Assembly (NCBI RefSeq): GCF_033439725.1
Contig: NW_026944383.1
Location: 4,030,001-4,094,000 of the forward strand
Direction: 5' to 3'
DNA: 64,000 nt
From: Neurospora tetraspora
Lineage: Eukaryota; Ascomycota; Sordariomycetes; Sordariales; Sordariaceae
This document shows positions 1 to 10,917 of this stretch, in pieces; within the stretch, counting starts at the first letter, position 1, and every line of letters begins with the position of its first letter. The position numbers and the translations under genes were made by a program. The notes below the pieces were generated by a model, which searched no databases, was not told the DNA's origin, and was given only the letters and a program-made list of their open reading frames with translations.

Positions 1-1
1 T

Positions 2-805
2 CCGCCTAAGCCAAAGTACGGCAAGAAGAAGAAGCCTGCTGCCGAACCTTCCGCCGCCGGCGCCAGCCCGAGCGGTACAGCAGCGAGCGGCGTCGCATCA
101 CAAGTCAAGAGCGCGACAGAGTCTGCCGCCGCTCAGATGGCGCTGCCGATCCGCACCCTAGCCGAAGAAGCCGCCGCAAAGGCTAAGGAGAAGGTACAGG
201 CTGCGACAAAGGCCGTTAGCAGTGCCGTGGAGCCAAAACTGGAGAAGAAGGAAGAGCAGAAGGAAGAAGACAACAAGAAGGTGGATGAGGATAAGGCAGA
301 AGCTGAGAAGACGGCGGCACTAGCACCATCCGCGACTATCGAGCCCGCTGCCGCTGCAAGCAAGACCCCCAAAGCGGCGACTGTAGAGGACGAAGAGGAC
401 GCAGAGGCTGGAAAGATGACGACTACAACGACGACGACAACAGAAACAAAGCCAGAAGAGCCCGCGGCGACGACAACGAAACCAACAACAGAATCCCCAG
501 TCACAACAACCAACCCAGTCCCGATCCCAACCCCCAGTTCCCCCGCTCAACCTCACCCATCTTCAGCAGCAGAGGCAGCAGGCTTTGGTCTCCAATCACC
601 CACCTCAGGCGGGTGGAAGGACGACAGCGGGGCGTCGCGAACGGTGCAGTCGCCTACGTCGACGACGTGGCAGCCGACGGACGTGGACGCGCCGATTACC
701 TCTTTGCAGGGCGCTCTGATAGCCAGTGCGTCGGAGGAGGAGATCAAGGAGATTGAGAGGGCGCAGACTATTAAGGAGGTTCCTGATGAGGAGGTTGAGG
801 AATAG
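2..805 (+). CDS. acidic low-complexity protein, C-terminal part (5' end outside window)
   Basis: The reading frame is open from base 2 and runs to a TAG at 803-805, so only the last 267 residues are seen and the start lies left of the window. Composition is strongly biased: a Lys-rich patch near the left edge, an Ala/Lys/Glu stretch that could form a coiled coil, a run of threonines with Pro/Thr repeats in the middle, and an acidic tail rich in Glu. No conserved domain or catalytic motif is visible. The product looks disordered and hydrophilic, without a membrane segment. It is convergent with the PEX6 gene, 369 bp away. I do not recognise the family. A better reading needs the missing N-terminus. 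An in-frame ATG at 137 exists but is probably internal. Confidence 0.7.
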   Translation, partial: PPKPKYGKKKKPAAEPSAAGASPSGTAASGVASQVKSATESAAAQMALPIRTLAEEAAAKAKEKVQAATKAVSSAVEPKLEKKEEQKEEDNKKVDEDKAEAEKTAALAPSATIEPAAAASKTPKAATVEDEEDAEAGKMTTTTTTTTETKPEEPAATTTKPTTESPVTTTNPVPIPTPSSPAQPHPSSAAEAAGFGLQSPTSGGWKDDSGASRTVQSPTSTTWQPTDVDAPITSLQGALIASASEEEIKEIERAQTIKEVPDEEVEE

Positions 806-1174
806 TGTACTTATGGGGTGACTAAACGGGAAGGGGAAGGATTGTAAGGTGGTAATTAAAGCAAGTATAATATTCTGTTGATATCCAGGAGGTAGCTCAG
901 ACATAATCAAGAAACCATACCCATCTATTACATACTCCTGATCTGAGTAGTCGCCACGCCAACTTCATGTTCTCCATCATCGTCTATGTTGCTTAATTAT
1001 TTACTTATTCCTCTCCTTTAATGCACCCCCCGGATTTCTATAGACATATCCAAAAGGTAGTGTAGTCCCCATCCCGTCTCTCAATTACGTACATACGGCG
1101 CAGCGTGACAACGAACCGCATTATCACACCCCTTTCCCTCCTCCCATGCTATCCAAAATCATACCACCAACCTC
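806..1174. other. intergenic, convergent 3' ends
   Basis: This 369-bp gap lies between two convergent genes and should hold both 3' untranslated regions. It is AT-richer than the flanking exons, and I see no further gene in it. Confidence 0.6.
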
Positions 1175-4100
1175 CTAATCATACAACCCCTCATCCTCAT
1201 CTCCACCCGCCTCCTGGAAAGGCGAAACGGCTTCCTTGCCCTTTTCATTGTCAACCGCCTTTCCCTTTCCCTTGCGGTCCGCGCCGTCATCACCCATCGT
1301 AATAGCCAGCATACCGTTTCCGTTCTCCCCGTGTCCATTCACCCCATTGGTAACCTCAGCACCCTCCTTCTTCTTATCCTTATCCTTAGCCCCCTCAAAC
1401 ATAGCCCTAACCTGCTCATAATGCTCCAACTCGCCCGCACTAACGGAGGGCACCAGTTCCCTGTGCGCATCCAAAAAGTCTTCTTCGGTGACCATGACGC
1501 TGATGTCCTCCTTGGTGGCGTAGTGGTCGAAGAAGTAAGCGGTGGAGACCTGTTTTCCCTCAGGACCGGCGGCGGCGTTGAGTTCCTTGATCTTGGTGTC
1601 GACCAGCGTGGCTTGGCGGGTGACGGCTTTCAGCATGGCGTCGGAGCAGAGGGCGTAGAAGTCGGCGCCGGTGTAGGTGAAGGGGAGACGCTCGGCGACG
1701 GAGCGGAGGGAGACGGTTGGGTGGAGGGTGAATCTGTTGGGAAGGGGGGGTATTTGTTAGTTTTTGATGTAAGAGGGGAAAAGGGGAAGGGGGAGAGGGA
1801 AAAAAAAAATACGTACTTCCTAGTCAAAGCCTCCATGATAGTCACCTGCTTGTCGTGCGTGTCCGAGACACCCAGGTACAACATCTTATCGAAGCGACCG
1901 GGTCTCAGCAGCGCCTGATCAAGCAGATCAGGTCTGTTGGTCGCACCAATGACGAACACACCTCCACCTTCGCCGCCCGACATGCCGTCGAGCTCCGCCA
2001 ACAACTGCGACACGATACGATCCATCACGCCACCGCTGTCGCCCTGGTTACCTCTCTTGGGAGCGACGGAATCCAACTCGTCGAAGAAGACGACGCAAGG
2101 CCGGGCATCTCTGGCACGCTGGAACACCCTCCGCACGTTGGCTTCGGACTCACCAATGTACATGTTCAGCAGCTCGGGACCCTTGACGCTGAAGAAGTTG
2201 AGGCTGTACTCGGTGGCGATGGCCTTGGCCAGGAGCGTCTTGCCGGTACCGGGGGGTCCGTAGAACAGGATACCGGAGCGCTTCTTCATGCCCTTGGCGA
2301 ACAGCTCGGGGCGCTCGAGCGGCAGCTGGATGGTCTCGGTGATGGCGTCCTTGACGTTGCCTAGACCACCGACGTCGTCCCATGTGACGTTGGGAATCTT
2401 GGGTGCGCCGATGGAATCGGCAAAGTTCTTGCGGGCGGCATCGACGGCGAGTTCGAAATCCTGCTTGGTCAGGCCAGAGGCGGCAGGCCCACCTGCGAGC
2501 TGGACGTCACGGAAGGTGATGCTGCCAGTTGACTTGGCGGTGAGCTTCTCGAGGCGGGATCGCTGAGCAACCAAGGCACGGTCAACAACGTCGACGAGAT
2601 CGCCTGCTACGAGGGCGGCGGTCTTGAGAGCGATGCCACTGAGATCCACCTCGGGGTCAAGACCGATGCCGCGGTCGGCGAGGATGGAGCTGAGGATACC
2701 CTCTCTCTCTCGCTCGTCGGGGGCATTCATCTCCAACTCATGCGTGAAGAGGGCACGAATACCGTCAGGGACCTTCTCAACCTCGGTGGTGGTGGCAATC
2801 AAAACTCTAGCGTCGGCCAAGATCTCCTTGATGGAAGACACCATGCGGTCGGCAGTAAGGGCTTCAATATGGCGGACCAGAAGGACGCATGATTCGGGAC
2901 CACAGCTCATAGCACGTTCAGCGCGCGATGTAAGGAACCCGGCTGTCTTGACATCGCTGCCACCTCCGCCGCCGCCATCGTTCACAATGTCATAGGCGTC
3001 TATAGCGAACGTGTGTAGACCGATATCTGAACACGCTTGCATGGCTGTGGCTGCCTTGCCGATATGCCTTTGCGTCGAGACAAGGAGGATGGCCAGTGGT
3101 GGCAGATTGAGATGAAGCGCGGGTTTACTGGTGGCGGCAGCCATGAGCTCGCGAAGTTTCCTTCTGAGCGATGAGACATACTGCTTCTCGGGCTCTAGTG
3201 TTTGCAGTTGAGCAGGTGACCCGGGGTTTTGTTGGTGCTTGGGAAGCTTCTTGATACCCAGGTAATACTGCCAGCTGTTTGATATCGTGCCCGGGACGCG
3301 GCCTGTAACGGATCCTGTTTGTTCCAGATGGGTGAGGGAGATGTCTACGCAGGCAATTCCGCCCCATGGGTCCTCTTCCTCCTCGCCGTCGACGGTCTCT
3401 GTGACGTCTTGCTTCATTGCTTGGACGTGACCAACCCTGAACCAGGCAACATCATCGTAATGCAGGCTCTGTCCAGGTCGTGTTGCAGCAATTAGACCCA
3501 AAACCTCATCGATGGCAGAATCCTCGCCAGGAATTGTACTCTCCTGAAGAGCCTTGCCCAACTGGGTGTCAATGGGCACAGCAATGAGATCTCCAGTCTT
3601 GAGAACTCGCAACCTTCTCTCAAAGTAGTGTTTCAGGCCAGCCATAACCGCAGACTGCACGTCCCTCTCGACCGCTGTAGGTGTCCTCACATGTTGCAGG
3701 ATCACCTCGCGAGCAAATGGCGGCTTCAAGGATGAGCTCGTCTTGGATTGGGCTGCGACGCCCTTCATGATCGAGCTCGAAGGGCGCTTGATCGGTGATA
3801 GACGAATATACGGAGGGTTGTCCAAGTTTGCGAGCAGAATAGGAGAAGTATAAGCCGGTGGGCTCGCCTTCTGTGACTGCGCCTCAAAGAAGGACGAGTT
3901 CCGGCTGTCATGCCTAGAGTGGTGTATCCTGGTCGCTGAGCGGCTCGAATAGCCCTCAGGCAGGCCGAAAACCCTCGCGGGTCGCCAGTTGATCTCTTCT
4001 GCTTCCTGTTCCACAAAGCTTCCCAGTCCAAACGCGCCGAGCCCGTTAGAGGGCGGTTCAGAGGCCGCCTCAACTCGTACCCAGTCTCCGGAGAAGCAGC

Positions 4101-5431
4101 CCACCCTGGTAAGGTCTCTCATATCCACATAGATGCGCGCTTCTTCGTCGTCTTCGGGCGTAGGTTTAGGGTGGAGCAGCTCAGGTGGGATAGGCTTCAT
4201 CAATCCTTGCGCCTTGAAGAGCCGGCCACGAGGTCGGTCTGGTCTGGCGGTTGTGGCAGTATAACTTGAGATAACTGACCCAGGACCATTGATCTTCCTG
4301 CCCCTGACGGTCATAGGGGTACCCGTTCCTATTGTAGATTGGCCGGTGACCGTAGTGGGCAGAGAAGGGACTTGAAGGGATATTATTTCGTCCATGGAAT
4401 CGTCCGACAGGTTGTCATCCTCTTCCCCAGCCTGTGGCTCGAACTCGGTATCGTCTGCGTCTGTTTCGGCCGTTTGGGCATCGGTCTTGCTGTCGCGATC
4501 TTCCTCGGCCGCCGAGTAGTAGGCATCTTCGTCGTCTTCGGCCACCCCGTTCAGTTTACGGCCCTGTTTTTGTACTGGCGCAGAGTTACGTTTGCTCTTG
4601 CTTGTGCGCGTTCTCGACACAATGATCTTTGTAGTAGGGGCGAGAATACCCTGAGCCACAGGTTCGCAAAGCGTTATCCTTCCTGGGTTTGGAGGTTGGT
4701 GGGTAACTGGGTGAGGTGGTAGTGGCAACGGGAAGAGATCGCCAGAATGGACAATCTTTAAGGTACCGAGGGCAGTGCGCAAAGCAGCTGTCAAGTGTTC
4801 CTCAGGGGTAGCATCGGCACGAGCCTTGCCCTTGCCGTTAACTGGGTGTTCGCGGAAGAAGGTCCCCTCCCCATTTTCCAGTCTCTTGGCCAATTCTCCA
4901 TCAAGGCTCACGAAGACGGTATCCAGCTCAATGGCCGAAACATCCAAGATCAAGATCTCAATGCCACCCTTGTTGTTGCTGGAGAGCTTCGAGGGCGCAA
5001 CCTGCTGGAGGTGTGTCGCGAAAGACTGGAGGGCGAGCGATGAGGGCGAGAACTGTACGGTGGACGGCGCAACGGTGGAGGATCGTGTGACGGGTATAAT
5101 AGACCAGTTGTTGGCCTCGGGGGTTTGGCTCGGTGCCCAGGGAGCGATTGCGACATGAACGGTGTCCTGGCTGTCTCCATCTGTTAAGCCAGAATGGCCA
5201 GTTAGTCAGAGGTCATGATACCAGGCAAAACAAACCGCAATAGGGGTAAACAGGTTACATACTAGCCCAGAGATGGGGGAAGAGGTCGGCGAAGAGGTCG
5301 GTAGCAATAACACCAACGTCGCCCTTGACATGAGCATCGAGGACCAATTTGGCCGTCAAGGCGGGCTTGTCCTGTCTGCGTCTTCGGACCCTTTTCCTGC
5401 TCGAGGCAGGGGTGGAGTTGGGGACGGTCAT
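1175..5431 (-). CDS. pex6: peroxin-6, AAA+ ATPase of the peroxisomal import receptor exportomer
   Basis: Three exons: 5431-5263, 5180-1817 and 1733-1175 (introns of 82 and 83 nt with GTATGT and GTACGT donors), giving 1363 aa. Phases agree at both joins. The second AAA module has a canonical Walker A (GPPGTGKT, about residue 1030), Walker B (VVFFDELD, about 1086) and an arginine-finger region (LLRPGRFDKML). The first AAA module (about 720-880) lacks a recognisable Walker A, as is usual for Pex6. Pex6 pairs with Pex1 as a heterohexamer docked on the peroxisome through Pex15/Pex26, and extracts ubiquitinated Pex5 for recycling. The N-terminus is basic (SRKRVRRRRQ). The tail after the second module is acidic and Lys/Gly-rich, ending in GLYD. 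The length fits fungal Pex6. The start is the first ATG of the short 5' exon, where homology-like sequence begins. Confidence 0.95.
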
Positions 5432-7335
5432 TGCAGAGGTGTGTCGGTGTTGGTGTAAGACAGAGGCACGGCAGCAAATCGGAGCCGGTGCTCAAGACTT
5501 GGGATCGAAGATGGAGTGATCGGTCGGTCGGCGCAAAGTGGTCGGCTCCTGAGAGTGAGGTGTTGTGGTTCGGTTCGGTAGTAAGGTATAATTATTATTT
5601 ACGGCCCATGCCGGTCGAAGTCCCCCACAACTAGTGACACTGTAGACTGCCGTGTACACCGCGGAAGTGATTTGGAGTTCAGCTGCAACGAAACACGGCG
5701 GAGACGATGCCGAGCAGAAGCCAGGGGCGTGTGGCAACCCGGAAGTGAGTGGCTTGAAAGGGGAATTGCGATTCGGAGTACAGTCGATTATGGAAAAGAT
5801 GGCGTCGCAAACACCAAAAGAATTATCCGGACCAGCAGCGCGTGGTCTGGAGAGAGGAGATGCTGTTCCGTTCGCTACATGTTCGGTTCGGTTGAACCCA
5901 AAATGGCCAGCGCGGTCATTCGCTGGACGCTGTCTCCCCGGCCACTCCCCGGCCATTCCCCGTCTTCAGCTGCGGCTCCTCCCTCCTCTTTGGCCGAGGC
6001 ATATGGCCGGCGGCCCGCACAGCGGTAAGGAGCTGTTACGTAAAACAAGGGTTAGGGTTGGGTGAGTATCTGGAGACCGTAGCAATCTCTAAGTATTAGT
6101 AAACCAGTATCACTGCTTCGATTTGGATGTTTGTTTGCGGTAACATCATGGGAGTGACTCTGGATTCTGAAGACCGGAAAGTCCATTCTCAGCTGAAGCA
6201 TTGGATGAAAGCGGCCCAACTCCAATTCCAGTGTATGGGGATCCACATTCAATTTTCCTCTTGTTTCATCTCTATTTTGGAAATCCTCCCAGTCGTTCTC
6301 ACAGCAGACGAGTCGTTAGGGGTCTCTAAACCACACGTTACTCCTAAGCTTTTTAAATGTCTCCAAGTTGAAGACCAAAGCGTTGATAAGTTCAGGTGCC
6401 TTGGACTTGTCAGGGTTCACTTGGCGTGAAATAGCATGGCGTTCCCAGCAAGCTGGATCTCCACACTTCTCACATGTCTCTCCCTTGTCAACCCCACATG
6501 GCCGCCCACAGCTGCAGTGTGACGCACTTTTCAACATTTGGGCACTTTCCAGACTTTCCGGACTTTGAATTGGGAACAAGAACTTCGGGGATCAATTGGA
6601 TGTTTTGCTTCAACAGACAGAAGCATAACATCACTCCTAAAGTGTTTCTTTTTCCATACTGGTGGCCCAATTGGATGGCTAATGACCTACCAAATACCTA
6701 GTGGCATCTCTAAAGGACGACAGATTGGTCCAAGGTTCTCTTCACTCGATTATGTATTCGCTTCGGGTTTTCTATCAAGCATCTGTGAGTGATGTGACGG
6801 AATTGCAGTGATGGGCCATCTTCAGTTGCATCGTTTCAACTTTCCCAAAACGATGGACACTCCTGCCAAGCAAAACCGGCTTTGTGTCCCAGCTATGCAC
6901 TCATACATAGTACAACTTACTCCCTGAACCCCAACCCTCTCCATCACTTACACTGTGCATCGCCTCAAAGCTTCCCCCTTCCAGGCGAACCATGGCAGGT
7001 TTCCATCATGACGTTGATGGCGCAACACTCGGACGGCGCGACACGGAGGAAGTACTCCTTCTGCGGTTACACTAGAAATATTTGAGTTGTCTGTTTACCT
7101 CTTCAACAACAATCTTTCCTTGTCTGGTCTAAACCCAAGACCATCTTCAGGCTTTTTTTCTTCCTTTTATTGCGATCCCTTCAGAGTATCGTGTCTTTAT
7201 ATTGTTGAGCGCCCAACACATATTCGGTGCAGCACCATGCCATTATACCTTTCTCTTATCTTTAAAGAACTTTTGGACAAGTGAACAACTTCAGCAATAT
7301 TTGGTCGAATATCGAAAGGAACATCCTCAACCGCC
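5432..7335. other. divergent intergenic region between PEX6 and the lipase gene
   Basis: This 1.9-kb stretch contains the promoters of both flanking genes. A short TTAGGG-type double repeat lies at about 6049-6062. A cysteine-rich open frame on the minus strand (6316-6591) is listed separately. The last ~250 bases before the lipase ATG are pyrimidine-rich and read as its leader. I see no other gene. Confidence 0.5.
6316..6591 (-). other. uncertain cysteine-rich open frame, possible small gene or gene fossil
   Basis: A minus-strand frame open from about 6591 to a stop at 6316 encodes roughly 90 residues. It has a compact cysteine cluster, C-x-C-x3-C-x9-C-x2-C-x4-C, that resembles a zinc-binding knuckle (core CGDPACWERHAISR). 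There is no good ATG at its start and the frame closes just upstream. It may therefore be a 3' exon, a relic of a larger gene, or chance. Its position inside the PEX6/lipase promoter region argues against a housekeeping gene. No function is assigned. Confidence 0.2.
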
Positions 7336-9594
7336 ATGTCCGTCGGGGTAAACAAGCTGCCCTGTGAGGGCTCATCCGAAGAAGCAGTGGTCGAGTTTAC
7401 CCATCAATCAGAAAAGCTGTCCTACCAGCCGCCAGGTAGCCCGGACAACAAAGGTGTCGCCGTCGAAGCCATCTTTGTCGCACCCCAAGACCCCGTTATC
7501 GTCACGTCGGATGGAAACCGATTACCCGCCGTGCCGGCGACCGAAGCCTACAAGCTTAACGTGTTGAGGCACGAAGCCGAAAGACACGATGGAGTTAGGG
7601 TACATGTTAGGGAAGCCAGTCGGCCGCGCGATACGGTCAAGGAAACAGAAGATTCAGAAGGAGACAGAGTCCTCAGTTTTCCCCGCGAAAAGGATGAGAA
7701 GAAGCGCTCGGACTCGACCGACGGCAACCTCAAGAGGTCGATGCCTCCTTCCTCTACGCACCCTCTGTTCCCGCCCTTGCCGCTCTACGGCCCGTCATCG
7801 CGCTGGCGAGACATCCACTGTCTGCTGTTTCGCTTCACCTCCTTCTTCCTCAGTCTGGCATTCCTGGGCGTCATTGTCCTAGGCTCCCTCTTCACCAGCA
7901 TACCACCCGCATTCCAGTACATATGGAAGCGGCTGAATTCCAAAGATCCAGATGCCGACCGACCATTTTACAAGGAGGAGATTCGACGGAAGCAATTGCG
8001 AGAGCAACAAGTCCGCCGGTGGAGGCGCAGGAGGTCGGCGAGCCACCTCGACCACGAAGACAGTGAAGATAACGACGAAGGCGATAGTGACGTCAAGGCC
8101 GTGGGTCCCGACCCCATCGTGTGCGACATAGGCTTCTATGCCCGCCGTGTCGGGCTTGATGTTGAGACTCATCTTGTCGAAACCGAAGATGGGTTCATCA
8201 TCGAGCTTTGGCATGTGTACGATCCCGAAGAGTACACTCCACTACCCGAGGAGGAGCGGCGACACAAGGGCCCCGACCTGTTCACAGGCAAAGCCAGGAG
8301 GGAACCAGGCCAAACCAAGAACGACAAGAAACCCAAGTTCCCCGTCCTTCTTATGCATGGCCTCCTCCAATCCTCGGGCGCCTACTGCGTCAACGACGAA
8401 GACTCGCTTGCCTTCTTCCTCTGCAAGTCCGGCTACGACGTCTGGCTTGGCAACAACCGATGCGGCTTCAAGCCGCGCCACGTCTTGCTCGAGTACTCGG
8501 ATCCGCGCATGTGGTGCTGGAATATTCGTCAGATGGGCGTCTTTGACCTGCCCGCCCTGACCTCGCGTGTCTTGTACGAGACCGGCTTCAAAAAGATCGG
8601 ACTGATTGCACACTCTCAGGGCACCACCCAAACATTTGTTGCCCTAGCCAAAGAACAGCGACCGGATCTGGGTGAAAAGCTCACCGTCTTTTGCGCCCTC
8701 GCGCCGGCGGCGTATGCGGGCCCCTTGATCGGCAAGATGTATTTCAAGTTCATGCGCGTCATCACCCCCGCCATGTTCCGCATGCTGTTCGGCATCCACG
8801 CCTTCATCCCCTTCATGATGACGATGCACTCGCTGCTCCACCCGCACGTCTACGGCTGGCTTGGGTACAAGGTCTTCTCGTTCCTGTTCAACTGGACCGA
8901 TCGCCGCTGGGACCGGGACCTCAAGAACAGGATGTTCCAGTTCGCGCCCGTCTACGTCAGTGCCGAGTCGATGCGATGGTGGTTGGGTAGGGAGTGCTTT
9001 GCTAAGCACAAGTGTATCCTGGCCACCAAGGAGGAATGGAGGGCAGAGGAGAAGGAGGATCGGGAGCTGGATAAGCTTGATAAGGAGGAGAGAAGTCGGA
9101 ACGAGAAGAAGGCCGACAAGATTCTCAAGGCGGCAGAGCGCGATATGGAGGGCAATAAAGAGTCGGAGAAGTCGAAGCAAGCGGCTCGCAGGATGAGGCC
9201 CAAGGGCTCAAGGGCTTGGTACAACCACCAAGCACCGCCGTTCGCCCTTTGGGTGTGCGGAAACGACGCTCTGGTGGACGGGACCAAACTCCTCAGGAGG
9301 TTTGATCGCGGACGTGAGCCGCATGTGAAGGTGGTCCACAAGAAGGTCATCGAGGAGTATGAGCATCTGGACGTCATCTGGGCGATGGATGCCGTGGACC
9401 AGGTGTTCAAGGAGATCAGGGAGGTGTTGTGGAAGACCTGCAACGCCAGAGATCTGTGCCGTGTTCCCGAGGGTTGCGAGGATGTACCGGCCTGGGATCC
9501 GGCCGGAAACGAAGATACCAAAAAAGAGGACGATGATGATGGGATGGAGTCGGATTCAAATTCCAGCAGTGGCGATGAGGATGAGTCTTCGTAG
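7336..9594 (+). CDS. membrane-anchored sterol esterase / triacylglycerol lipase (TGL1/YEH type)
   Basis: Single exon, 752 aa, starting at an ATG in a good context (accgccATG). After a hydrophilic N-terminus there is one membrane segment at about residues 163-190, then the alpha/beta-hydrolase lipid domain from about 260. The HG oxyanion region (LMHGLLQSSGAY) is followed by the nucleophile elbow AHSQGT with Ser427, an aspartate in CGNDALVDG (Asp644 or Asp648), and His677 in EYEHLD, which together make a convincing catalytic triad. Yeast relatives (Yeh1, Yeh2, Tgl1) hydrolyse steryl esters in lipid droplets or the plasma membrane. A charged Lys/Glu-rich insert (about 570-620) separates the lid region from the acidic residue, and the tail is acidic and Ser-rich. 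A steryl ester hydrolase is the most likely role; exact substrate and membrane are inferred. Confidence 0.9.
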   Translation: MSVGVNKLPCEGSSEEAVVEFTHQSEKLSYQPPGSPDNKGVAVEAIFVAPQDPVIVTSDGNRLPAVPATEAYKLNVLRHEAERHDGVRVHVREASRPRDTVKETEDSEGDRVLSFPREKDEKKRSDSTDGNLKRSMPPSSTHPLFPPLPLYGPSSRWRDIHCLLFRFTSFFLSLAFLGVIVLGSLFTSIPPAFQYIWKRLNSKDPDADRPFYKEEIRRKQLREQQVRRWRRRRSASHLDHEDSEDNDEGDSDVKAVGPDPIVCDIGFYARRVGLDVETHLVETEDGFIIELWHVYDPEEYTPLPEEERRHKGPDLFTGKARREPGQTKNDKKPKFPVLLMHGLLQSSGAYCVNDEDSLAFFLCKSGYDVWLGNNRCGFKPRHVLLEYSDPRMWCWNIRQMGVFDLPALTSRVLYETGFKKIGLIAHSQGTTQTFVALAKEQRPDLGEKLTVFCALAPAAYAGPLIGKMYFKFMRVITPAMFRMLFGIHAFIPFMMTMHSLLHPHVYGWLGYKVFSFLFNWTDRRWDRDLKNRMFQFAPVYVSAESMRWWLGRECFAKHKCILATKEEWRAEEKEDRELDKLDKEERSRNEKKADKILKAAERDMEGNKESEKSKQAARRMRPKGSRAWYNHQAPPFALWVCGNDALVDGTKLLRRFDRGREPHVKVVHKKVIEEYEHLDVIWAMDAVDQVFKEIREVLWKTCNARDLCRVPEGCEDVPAWDPAGNEDTKKEDDDDGMESDSNSSSGDEDESS

Positions 9595-10917
9595 ACTGGG
9601 GACCTGTTCAAGTTACTGTCAGGTGGTTATATGATACCCTGGAGGATTGGTTACTGTCAGTGGGCGGTGATGCAAAACCAATGGGATGTTTTGCGTCGAC
9701 TTTGGATTCGGGAAAGGGATAGGAGTTATAGGATGCGTATGGCTTATACACGGGGCCAGGATAGATAAGATCTGCTTAATCAGTATACATTACTTAATCA
9801 AACACCAAGGTATCGTTCGTGACTTTGGGGTTCTGGCCGCTTGGTTGCGGGGCATCAGACGGCAAGATCTGAACGGGACGAGCCTAGTGCAGGAACACTT
9901 CGAGATCTCGCAAAGAATGCATGTGAAGGTGACTCGGGGGTGAAACAGGTGTTCCTGGACAATGCAGAAGACTGAATATCGGACAGTTAGGAGACAATTC
10001 GCACCAAGACATCAGTCACACAAGAAGCCAACCACGAGAACTGATTTCAGGAACAATACATTATCCGAGAGCCATCTTGGCAACACAGGAGTTGTAACCT
10101 CACTTTTTCAAGCAGCAACGGACCAGCGGATGCCGAAACCCGATAACTTATTTGGGTTAATCCTATTACAACTGAAGTCAACCAATGCGCAGCTCGAATG
10201 ATGGGAAATACTATACCGCTAGTCTTCTATAGGAAGTAAAAATGATTGCCAAGAAGGCCACATGGGGCACACGACAGATCCATATTTCGGTCGTGACTTC
10301 CTCCGTTCTTTCCTGGGAGGGGAGGAGGGGAAGGAAAGAGAGGGATGGAAAGAATCATAAAAGTTTGAGACAGAAAGGGAGCTGCGCATAACAGTGAGAC
10401 ACTCCATCATCTGCTCTACTCTGCTCTGCTGGTTAAGTTGACGAGGGATGGACTCAGTCACACAAGAGCCTCCTCTTCTTTAACGTTCTGTTCAACAACA
10501 ACACTGCGTTGTTTGGCGACGACCTCGATTTGCGGTTATTCCGTCCTCCCTTCGAGTTCACCAGTTCCAGATGGTACCACGGACATAGGTCTTTCGTCCT
10601 AATCTCTTCGGCGGTGAACAACCGGTTGATGGGAAAGGAGCATCTGATGCTTAGGGCGCGTTCGGGTCCGCGGTAGTGCAGTAGTCTTTGCAGTATTCGG
10701 GTCGCAGTAAGCATACTGCCTTATTGCCCTCGTGTTGCGTTCGGGTCAAAAACCTTATTTTCATGCAAGTCCTTGCACTGAGCTGCACTTCCTCCAATCT
10801 ACTCCAAACTACCTCTTACCGCTTGAAGATCAGTCTTCAAAGATTATCGCGGGCCGCAACTTGGCAGAATCGGACCGCCGCCAGACAAAAAGCTCCGGAT
10901 CGAAGACTTCTGAAAAC
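9595..10917 (+). other. intergenic, lipase 3' end and GH125 5' region
   Basis: This 1.3-kb gap between two genes on the same strand has no credible coding frame. The stretch from about 10732 is open in phase with the downstream gene but holds no ATG before 10918, so I treat it as leader. Confidence 0.5.
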
